Below, in pieces: positions 1 through 4,769 of a stretch of DNA of 6,118 nucleotides (positions are counted from its first letter, which is position 1; every line of letters starts with the position of its first letter). The stretch is taken from NCBI GenBank assembly GCA_964537505.1, contig CAZICK010000134.1, forward strand, positions 1 through 6,118. Direction: 5' to 3'. The translations under genes and the position numbers were made by a program. The notes under the pieces were generated by a model. The model had not been told where the DNA came from and did not search any database. It was given only the letters and a program-made list of their open reading frames with translations. Origin of the DNA: DAINBT01 sp036732785. Its GTDB lineage: Bacteria; Planctomycetota; Phycisphaerae; Sedimentisphaerales; SM23-30.

Positions 1-58
1 AATAGGATACAGCAGTTCTTAGCCTCGTGTTCTGTACAGATTCTTATGAGGAACCGTT
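1..58. other. Short 3' flank of the minus-strand gene, nothing supported
   Basis: This holds only a 10-bp perfect palindrome TCTGTACAGA (31-40), which has no loop or T-run on either strand and so does not make a terminator. The gene beyond the left edge is not visible. Confidence 0.5.
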
Positions 59-991
59 TTACTTTTCGACCTTCATTTGTTTCAACCCGAAGTGTTCCGG
101 ATAACGATATTTAACCAGATACAATGCCATCAGTGCCTGAACCGTGGCGTGCTGGTCACTCGGGGGGGTGTCAAAAACCGGCCTGCGCCCCGAACTAAAA
201 CATAGCCATCTGTCATTCCAGCCGCCATCGGATCTTTGATTGGCGATTATGCGCTCAACCCACCGCCTCCGGATTTTATCAGGGAAACCCGCTCGCAGGA
301 CAAATGCCACCTTTTGAATGTAAATATCTGTTAGCGCCATATCGAAGAGGAGTTCACCGTTGAGTCTGCCACAAAGGTGTTCGATGAGCTTATCCAGGCC
401 CTCCTTTTTTTCGGTGTTCTGCCTTAGTATAACCAGAGCCCAAAGTTGGTGCGTAAGCTGTCGGAACTGCCAGCGATGGGGATTGAAAAGGTCCATCTGG
501 TCCGGTGTTATTTTAGCTATATCCGGTGCAATGGCATATAAACACCACTTTTCATCTATGTTTTCCTTCTCTATGGTTTCACTGAGGCCGTGCTCATTGA
601 CCGGCCAGCTTGGGTCCACTTCTCGCTTCCAGCAAACAGTATGGTGTGAAATCGGCGTATCAAGGAAAGTGTGTACGATGCTGTTAAATATCGGGGTGGG
701 TTTTACATCATCACATTCACGAAGCATTGTCAGAAGAGCTGCGTTTTTTTTATTAAGTATGTCGTCTGTATGTTGCTCAATCCACTTTTGGGCTTGTGAC
801 AAAGAAGCATCCAGCTCTTTCGCAAAGCCCTTGTCAGTCGTCAGCGATACATTGTTGTAGAATAATGCCACTGCAAACGCCAGAGCGCCAACGGCAATCA
901 ATACTACAACAGACTTAACTATCCTGCGAACAATTGAGCGTTTCTTTACAGTACAGCTTGTTTTTTCTGTGCCTTTGTTTTCTTCAGTCAT
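59..991 (-). CDS. Membrane-anchored protein with terpene-cyclase/prenyltransferase-like repeat at its C-terminus
   Basis: This encodes 310 residues whose function I do not recognise. The N-terminus is basic (KKRSIVRRIVK, about residues 16-26) and is followed by one hydrophobic helix at about 27-45. That pattern predicts a signal anchor with the rest of the protein outside the cytoplasm. The middle (50-250) is helical-looking with no family I can name. Near the C-terminus, QRSDGGWND (252-260) matches the QxxDGGW motif of squalene-cyclase/prenyltransferase alpha-alpha-barrel repeats. HATVQALMALY (281-291) looks like the helix that usually follows. One clear repeat is far short of a full cyclase (600 residues or more), and I see no cyclase DxDD acid motif, so cyclase activity should not be assumed. 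The start is supported by AGGAGT on the minus strand (1002-997), five bases before the ATG. The gene diverges from the ATPase gene. The reading frame is firm; the fold is an inference. Confidence 0.8.
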   Translation of the reverse strand: MTEENKGTEKTSCTVKKRSIVRRIVKSVVVLIAVGALAFAVALFYNNVSLTTDKGFAKELDASLSQAQKWIEQHTDDILNKKNAALLTMLRECDDVKPTPIFNSIVHTFLDTPISHHTVCWKREVDPSWPVNEHGLSETIEKENIDEKWCLYAIAPDIAKITPDQMDLFNPHRWQFRQLTHQLWALVILRQNTEKKEGLDKLIEHLCGRLNGELLFDMALTDIYIQKVAFVLRAGFPDKIRRRWVERIIANQRSDGGWNDRWLCFSSGRRPVFDTPPSDQHATVQALMALYLVKYRYPEHFGLKQMKVEK

Positions 992-996
992 TTGCT

Positions 997-1002
997 ACTC
1001 CT
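997..1002 (-). promoter_or_regulatory. Ribosome binding site of the minus-strand gene
   Basis: The minus strand reads AGGAGT followed by five bases (AGCAA) and then ATG. This is a strong Shine-Dalgarno sequence at normal spacing, and it fixes the start of the 310-residue protein at 991. Confidence 0.75.
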
Positions 1003-1255
1003 ATTTTGTGTTCTAAGAGACCAATCCTTAATCTTCTTGGGCAAAGCTAGAGGTTCTCCAAACCAGACCAGTAAAACTGCCTTAAACATCACACATAGGC
1101 TCTATACTACCAAAATCTTGTTTTTTTGCAGGGATTTACTTGGGAAATCCGGGTTAGAACCGATTCGGCCCGTATGCCTCGCACCCACCGGCCATTCCTT
1201 ATTTTGTTGCCAGTTATGTTATCGGACATTCATGGCCATGGGCTCCCAAAAACCC

Positions 1256-1284
1256 TTGACAACGGTATGAGAGTTGGGCATATT
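1256..1284 (+). promoter_or_regulatory. Probable sigma70-type promoter for the ATPase gene
   Basis: A perfect -35 box TTGACA (1256-1261) is followed after 17 bases by CATATT (1279-1284), which matches 4 of 6 bases of the -10 consensus. The spacing is ideal. Transcription would start near 1291, giving a leader of roughly 165 bases before the ATPase start codon that includes the hairpin at 1306-1326. This is consensus matching only. Confidence 0.5.
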
Positions 1285-1305
1285 GATTGTAAGTTGTTCT
1301 TTTGC

Positions 1306-1326
1306 GGCTGGTTGTGTTTACCAGCC
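1306..1326 (+). promoter_or_regulatory. Perfect 7-bp hairpin in the ATPase leader
   Basis: GGCTGGT (1306-1312) pairs perfectly with ACCAGCC (1320-1326) across a 7-base loop. The right arm also contains CCAG (1321-1324), which could instead pair with CTGG just downstream in CCAGCCAAACTGG. Two mutually exclusive folds are therefore possible. No T-run follows, so it is not an intrinsic terminator as it stands. It lies about 20 bases into the predicted transcript and could be a 5'-UTR stability element or a protein site. The function is unknown. Confidence 0.4.
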
Positions 1327-1444
1327 AAACTGGAAAATCAGACACTAATGGCCTGAACGGTTACAAAAATACTTTGCAGCAAATTGAAGTTCCTGTTTTT
1401 AGTATTGTAGTGGTAAAAGTCGCAGAAAATTACAGATAAATTTC

Positions 1445-1450
1445 AAAGGA
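1445..1450 (+). promoter_or_regulatory. Ribosome binding site of the ATPase gene
   Basis: AAAGGA lies seven bases before the ATG at 1458. It supports this start, and the protein from here begins with the WWQLDVKEIL segment expected at the N-terminus of P2-type ATPases. Confidence 0.65.
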
Positions 1451-1457
1451 AAATCAA

Positions 1458-4130
1458 ATGAAACAATGGTGGCAATTGGATGTCAAGGAAATACTGTGTT
1501 CTTTCTCCAGCGATTTAACAAATGGGCTATCGGTCAGCGAAGCGGCAGAACGGTTTCAAAAATACGGTCCTAACGAACTGCAGGCTGCCCATCGCATTTC
1601 GCCATGGGCATTACTCCTGGAGCAGTTCAAGAATGTGCTGATTATCATCTTGCTTGTCGCAGTAGCCTTGTCGGCCTTCCTGGGACATGGTGTTGAAGCG
1701 ATTGCGATTGCCATCATCGTCTTGTTCGCAGTGTTGTTGGGCTTTGTGCAGGAATATCGCGCTGAGCGAGCCATTGAGGCCCTGAGACAAATGGCAGCGC
1801 CAATGGCCAGCGTCATCCGCAACGGAAGGGAGGCTGATATCCCAGCGCGTGAGCTTGTGCCAGGCGATGTAATTCTCTTGCGAGCAGGCGATAAAATTCC
1901 TGCTGATGCCCGGTTGTTCGAGACTGTCAATTTGCAGATTGAAGAGGCTGCCCTGACAGGTGAGTCGGTTCCAGTACAAAAACACACTGTTTCCCTCGAC
2001 CACCCTAACCTGGCTTTGGGTGACCGCCGCAATATCGCATACGCGGGGACGATAGCGACTTATGGCCGGGGCCGCGCCATTGTCGTTGCCACCGGCATGA
2101 ATACCGAGTTCGGAAAAATTGCGCAAATGTTGCAGACGGTAGAAACCAGCAAGACCCCGTTGCAGGAGAACCTCGATAAGGTCGGTCGCATGCTGATGGG
2201 GGCAGCACTCGTTATTGTGGCAATTATTGTTGCTCTAGGCATGTTACGCGGCCAGCCCTTTATTGAAATGCTGATATTCGGCATTGCGTTGGCGGTCGCC
2301 GTCGTCCCCGAAGCGTTGCCCGCTGTAGTTACCATTTCGCTGGCCATTGGTGTGCAACGTATGGTACGTCGCCACGCGTTGATACGCCGCCTCCCAGCAG
2401 TTGAAACACTCGGCAGTATCTCGGTCATCTGCTCTGATAAAACCGGTACTCTCACGAAGGATGAGATGACCGTGCGTAAAGTTTATGTAGCCGGTAGGAC
2501 GCTTGATGTTTCCGGCGCGGGATATGAACCGCAGGGACAGTTTTCGCTAAACGGCGATCCTTTTGACTCCTCCGCCGGGCTTAAACAGCTTCTGCAGTCG
2601 GCTACACTGGCGTCTGATGCCCACATAATCCGCGAACCGGATGGCCGCTGGGGTATTAAGGGCGACCCAACGGAGGGTGCGTTAGTGGTGGCCGCTGCTA
2701 AAGTCGGGCTGGATAAGGGCGACCTTGACGCACGGTTCCCACGAATAAATGAAATACCTTTCACCTCCGAAACCAAGCGTATGACCACACTGCACACTAC
2801 TCAGCAAGGGGTAATTGCCTACTCCAATGGCGCACCGGAAGTGATTCTCAATTCATGTGTGCGGCAGTTGACTGACAATGAGGAAACCACCCTTGATGCG
2901 GCAGGCAGAACGGCAATTCTGGAAATCGCCCGCCAGATGGCAGGAGAAGCACTACGAGTACTGGCCGTAGCGTCTAAGTCGAATGCCACACTGGAAACGG
3001 CTGAACGCGAAATGTCATTTCTCGGTCTGGTGGGGATGATTGACCCGCCTCGTCCCGAGGCCAAAGCCGCCGTTCAGACCTGTGAGAACGCAGGCATAAA
3101 AGCAGTAATGATTACCGGCGACCACCCCATTACTGCCCAGACGATAGCCCGTGAGTTAGGTATCCTCAAAACAGGCCGTGTAGTTACCGGAGACGAATTG
3201 GAGGCCATGACGGATGCTGGTCTCGATCGCGAGGTGCAGAATATTGAGGTTTACGCCCGTGTCTCTCCGGCGCACAAACTGCAGGTGGTTACCGCCCTGC
3301 AAAAAAAAGGCCACATCGTCGCGATGACTGGTGACGGAGTGAATGATGCGCCAGCCCTTAAAAAAGCCGACATCGGCATTGCTATGGGCATTACCGGTAC
3401 GGACGTCAGCAAAGAAGCCGCCGCTATGACACTTACCGATGACAACTTCGCTTCCATCGTGGCTGCGGTGGAAGAGGGCAGGGGAATTTTCAACAATATC
3501 AAAAAATATCTGATGTATTTGCTTTCATCCAACCTGGGTGAAATTGGCTTGATTAGTGCTGCCACGATCGCTGGGATACCGCTGCCTTTAAGTGCAGTGC
3601 AAATCCTTTACGTAAATCTCGCCACCGATGGTCTGCCTGCGCTAGCTCTTGCCGTTGACCCGCCTGAAGCAGACCTTATGCGTCGTAAACCACGCAACCC
3701 TCGCACCGGTATCTTCACATGGCCCGTCGTTATCCTCATGGTGGTGGGTGGGCTTTGGTCAACTGTGGTCAATTTAGGTCTGTTTGTTTGGGCGTTGAGT
3801 TCTGGCCGCTGCCTTGAAGAAGCGATGACGATGACATTTGTGTCGCTTGTGCTCATTCAATTCTTCAAAGCGTATAACTTTCGCTCTGACCGCCATTCAG
3901 TCATCAATCAGCCCTTTGCCAATAAATGGCTGAATCTGGCTATCCTGTGGGAATTGTTACTGCTGGCACTGATTGTCTATGTGCCTTTCCTGCATCGTCC
4001 ATTTGGTACCTATAGCCTCCCGATGGCGGACTTGATAATAATTATTATAGGAGCATTTACGATTTCGCCGGTACTGGAACTAGTAAAATGGCTGGAACGC
4101 TGCGGCTGGCCTAACCCGAATATTTCATAA
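1458..4130 (+). CDS. P2A-type cation-transporting ATPase, probably calcium-transporting
   Basis: This is a complete 890-residue inner-membrane pump, normal length for bacterial P2A ATPases, which couple ATP hydrolysis to export of Ca2+ or a related cation. It has an N-terminal cation-ATPase domain (about 1-55), M1-M2 (about 58-98), the actuator domain with TGES (167-170), and M3-M4 with PEALP (284-288). The phosphorylation site DKTGTLT follows at 327-333, with Asp327 as the phospho-acceptor. The nucleotide-binding domain has KGDPTEGAL (401-409), and the hinge and P-domain have DPPR (529-532), TGD (553-555) and TGDGVND (624-630). M5-M10 run from about 684 to 877. Compared by eye with SERCA, the Ca2+ ligands Glu309, Asn768, Glu771, Asn796, Thr799 and Asp800 correspond to Glu285, Asn692, Glu695, Asn720, Thr723 and Asp724. 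The M8 Glu908 position appears to be Gln801. M4 has PEALP where SERCA has PEGLP. No regulator is adjacent. Ca2+ is the likeliest substrate; Mn2+, or Na+ as in some P2 pumps, is not excluded. Confidence 0.96.
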   Translation: MKQWWQLDVKEILCSFSSDLTNGLSVSEAAERFQKYGPNELQAAHRISPWALLLEQFKNVLIIILLVAVALSAFLGHGVEAIAIAIIVLFAVLLGFVQEYRAERAIEALRQMAAPMASVIRNGREADIPARELVPGDVILLRAGDKIPADARLFETVNLQIEEAALTGESVPVQKHTVSLDHPNLALGDRRNIAYAGTIATYGRGRAIVVATGMNTEFGKIAQMLQTVETSKTPLQENLDKVGRMLMGAALVIVAIIVALGMLRGQPFIEMLIFGIALAVAVVPEALPAVVTISLAIGVQRMVRRHALIRRLPAVETLGSISVICSDKTGTLTKDEMTVRKVYVAGRTLDVSGAGYEPQGQFSLNGDPFDSSAGLKQLLQSATLASDAHIIREPDGRWGIKGDPTEGALVVAAAKVGLDKGDLDARFPRINEIPFTSETKRMTTLHTTQQGVIAYSNGAPEVILNSCVRQLTDNEETTLDAAGRTAILEIARQMAGEALRVLAVASKSNATLETAEREMSFLGLVGMIDPPRPEAKAAVQTCENAGIKAVMITGDHPITAQTIARELGILKTGRVVTGDELEAMTDAGLDREVQNIEVYARVSPAHKLQVVTALQKKGHIVAMTGDGVNDAPALKKADIGIAMGITGTDVSKEAAAMTLTDDNFASIVAAVEEGRGIFNNIKKYLMYLLSSNLGEIGLISAATIAGIPLPLSAVQILYVNLATDGLPALALAVDPPEADLMRRKPRNPRTGIFTWPVVILMVVGGLWSTVVNLGLFVWALSSGRCLEEAMTMTFVSLVLIQFFKAYNFRSDRHSVINQPFANKWLNLAILWELLLLALIVYVPFLHRPFGTYSLPMADLIIIIIGAFTISPVLELVKWLERCGWPNPNIS

Positions 4131-4148
4131 AATTTTTCTATTTTTTGA

Positions 4149-4177
4149 TAGACAAATAGTCTAACTGTTTGTAGTAT
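4149..4177 (+). promoter_or_regulatory. Possible sigma70-type promoter overlapping the palindrome
   Basis: TAGACA (4149-4154, 5 of 6 bases of the -35 consensus) is separated by 17 bases from TAGTAT (4172-4177, 4 of 6 of the -10 consensus). The -10 box lies inside the left arm of the 20-bp palindrome, which is the usual position for a repressor operator. The first ORF downstream is only 16 codons long. Confidence 0.35.
4152..4172 (+). repeat. Imperfect inverted repeat, 8-base arms
   Basis: ACAAATAG (4152-4159) and CTGTTTGT (4165-4172) are inverted with one T/G wobble, across the 5-base loop TCTAA. The right arm touches the start of the 20-bp palindrome, so two dyads sit back to back within the putative promoter spacer. 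Confidence 0.5.
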
Positions 4178-4191
4178 AAGTACTTATACTA
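4172..4191 (+). promoter_or_regulatory. 20-bp perfect palindrome, likely operator
   Basis: TAGTATAAGTACTTATACTA equals its own reverse complement over all 20 bases with no spacer. A perfect dyad of this length suits a homodimeric DNA-binding protein such as a small repressor. It covers the -10 box of a possible promoter and lies about 30 bases before a ribosome binding site. The cognate regulator is not visible in the window. The palindrome is certain; the operator role is inferred. Confidence 0.55.
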
Positions 4192-4222
4192 GAAGCCATA
4201 CTTAAACAGAAAGGCTATTTCT

Positions 4223-4273
4223 ATGACAGATCGAGAAAAATCCCCCTCCGTCGTGAAATCGATACCCCTATGA
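4223..4273 (+). CDS. 16-codon ORF, possible remnant of a truncated gene or leader peptide
   Basis: ATG at 4223 is preceded by AGAAAGG (4208-4214 region) at about 8 bases. It reads MTDREKSPSVVKSIPL and then TGA. The charged, hydrophilic start resembles the first residues of a cytoplasmic protein rather than a secreted or membrane one. With a promoter and palindrome just upstream, it could be the surviving 5' end of a deleted autoregulated gene, a leader peptide, or chance. I see no continuation in other frames that looks like protein. Confidence that it encodes a functional product is low. Confidence 0.2.
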   Translation: MTDREKSPSVVKSIPL

Positions 4274-4307
4274 AATATGCAGGGTAACGTTAACCATAAA
4301 CTTTTAG

Positions 4308-4340
4308 CCTCCGGGCCTATCCTGGGGGTCTCTTCCTTCT
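4308..4340 (+). terminator. Possible rho-independent terminator
   Basis: CCTCCGGG (4308-4315) can pair along its full length with CCTGGGGG (4321-4328) across the loop CCTAT, giving six Watson-Crick pairs and two G-U wobbles. A T/C-rich tail TCTCTTCCTTCT follows at 4329-4340. The tail is not a pure T-run. The wobbles make the structure favour the plus strand. It would end transcripts from the ATPase gene or the 16-codon ORF before the secreted-protein unit. Confidence 0.4.
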
Positions 4341-4359
4341 AATTTTCAATTTCTATTTT

Positions 4360-4375
4360 CCCCCCCCAAAAAAAA
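4360..4375 (+). repeat. C8A8 homopolymer tract
   Basis: Eight C residues (4360-4367) are directly followed by eight A residues (4368-4375). Such tracts are prone to replication slippage and to sequencing length error. No reading frame crosses it that I would call real. Confidence 0.8.
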
Positions 4376-4412
4376 TCTGTGTAGAACCCAAGCAATATCA
4401 ATGAGTTACGTC

Positions 4413-4453
4413 ATTTGCTGAAAAATAATAATAAATTTGTTGAAAAATAATAA
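4413..4453 (+). repeat. Two-copy 19-bp direct repeat with 22-bp period
   Basis: ATTTGCTGAAAAATAATAA (4413-4431) and ATTTGTTGAAAAATAATAA (4435-4453) differ at one base. They are offset by 22 bp, about two DNA helical turns, so equivalent bases face nearly the same side of the helix. The second copy ends eight bases before the -35 box of the promoter for the secreted-protein unit. That position suits an activator-binding pair or an A-tract UP-like element. Confidence 0.6.
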
Positions 4454-4461
4454 AAAAAAAC

Positions 4462-4489
4462 TTGCAAAAGAAATGTGATTTGTTATCAT
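4462..4489 (+). promoter_or_regulatory. Probable sigma70-type promoter of the secreted-protein unit
   Basis: TTGCAA (4462-4467, 4 of 6 bases of the -35 consensus) is spaced 16 bases from TATCAT (4484-4489, 5 of 6 of the -10 consensus). A-rich DNA including an A9 run lies just upstream. Transcription would start near 4496, giving a leader of roughly 275 bases before the signal-peptide start codon, or about 35 bases before the 49-codon ORF. Confidence 0.5.
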
Positions 4490-4529
4490 TGCAGTTATCT
4501 GATTGTTTCTTATGCTGGCGGAGGCGTAT

Positions 4530-4679
4530 ATGATCAGGATCGAATCTGGCACAAAGTTTTCTGAGTTGCCTGTCATCGCGGGTCGAATGGGGCGTTATTC
4601 AACGTTGGGTTCTTTTGTAACGATTTGTAACAAGCAATTGTGCTGCGCCAATATCGAATCGAATGCCGAACGCGTTTGA
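4530..4679 (+). CDS. Small hypothetical ORF, 49 residues, in the leader of the secreted-protein gene
   Basis: ATG at 4530 follows GGAGG (4520-4524) by five bases, the strongest Shine-Dalgarno match in this interval. The peptide begins MIRIESGTKFSELPVIAG, contains three Cys (TICNKQLCCAN) and ends at TGA 4677-4679. It has no obvious membrane helix, signal peptide or family. It lies between the predicted promoter and the secreted-protein gene, ending 90 bases before that start. It could be a small protein, a leader peptide whose translation affects the hairpin at 4714-4735, or a chance ORF. The context and ribosome binding site are the only support. Confidence 0.3.
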   Translation: MIRIESGTKFSELPVIAGRMGRYSTLGSFVTICNKQLCCANIESNAERV

Positions 4680-4713
4680 CAATATTCGAGATGTGTGTAT
4701 GTGTATTTCGTAT

Positions 4714-4735
4714 GTCCTCAATGTGTGTTGAGGAC
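4714..4735 (+). promoter_or_regulatory. Perfect 8-bp hairpin upstream of the secreted-protein gene
   Basis: GTCCTCAA (4714-4721) pairs perfectly with TTGAGGAC (4728-4735) across the loop TGTGTG. It ends 34 bases before the start codon and leaves the ribosome binding site at 4756-4762 exposed. No T-run follows directly, so it is a poor terminator. A 5'-UTR stabilising or regulatory hairpin, or a protein-binding dyad, is more likely. Confidence 0.5.
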
Positions 4736-4755
4736 GCAATAATGTTTTTCTCAGT

Positions 4756-4762
4756 AAAGGAG
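4756..4762 (+). promoter_or_regulatory. Ribosome binding site of the secreted-protein gene
   Basis: AAAGGAG lies seven bases before the ATG at 4770. A nearer in-register ATG at 4765 would be too close and is in another frame. The ATG at 4770 opens directly into a typical signal peptide, which settles the start. Confidence 0.75.
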
Positions 4763-4769
4763 TAATGCA

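Larger units (their letters stand above)
992..1457. other. Divergent intergenic region, 466 bases, no supported gene
   Basis: This separates the start codons of the minus-strand membrane protein and the ATPase. Two plus-strand frames stay open for 76 and 92 codons, but they overlap each other, lack a good ribosome binding site and read as unordered Cys/Leu-rich peptides, so I do not call them genes. The recognisable contents are the minus-strand ribosome binding site, a perfect 10-bp palindrome CATGGCCATG (1231-1240), a sigma70-like promoter (1256-1284), a leader hairpin (1306-1326) and the ATPase ribosome binding site. I found no convincing promoter for the minus-strand gene. Confidence 0.6.
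4131..4769. other. AT-rich intergenic region, 639 bases, with several short structures
   Basis: No long gene is supported here. The stretch is visibly more AT-rich than its flanking genes. In order it holds an imperfect inverted repeat (4152-4172), a 20-bp palindrome over a possible promoter (4149-4191), a 16-codon ORF with a ribosome binding site (4223-4273), a terminator-like hairpin (4308-4340), a C8A8 tract (4360-4375), a two-copy direct repeat (4413-4453), a promoter (4462-4489), a 49-codon ORF (4530-4679) and a perfect hairpin (4714-4735). It looks like two regulatory units: one left without a substantial gene, and one driving the secreted protein. Confidence 0.6.

Noticed and set aside
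31..40. TCTGTACAGA palindrome downstream of the minus-strand gene
   Set aside because: It has no loop and no T-run, and a 10-bp palindrome is expected by chance in windows of this size. It is not a terminator.
360..860. 166-codon plus-strand open frame
   Set aside because: It lies entirely opposite the minus-strand membrane protein, which has a ribosome binding site, membrane anchor and repeat motif. The plus frame is Ser/Cys/Arg-rich with no sensible domain.
1132..1170. tRNA-like look of GGATTT...AAATCC followed by GGGTTAGAACC and CCGATTCGG
   Set aside because: The arms do not assemble into a cloverleaf, and no acceptor stem or anticodon loop is present. It is only a weak 6-bp inverted repeat.
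992..1356. Overlapping 92- and 76-codon plus-strand open frames between the two left genes
   Set aside because: They have no good ribosome binding site, overlap each other in different frames, and overlap the ATPase promoter. Their peptides look random.
4285..4294. TAACGTTA palindrome
   Set aside because: Eight bases are too few to support a site without a promoter or repeat context.
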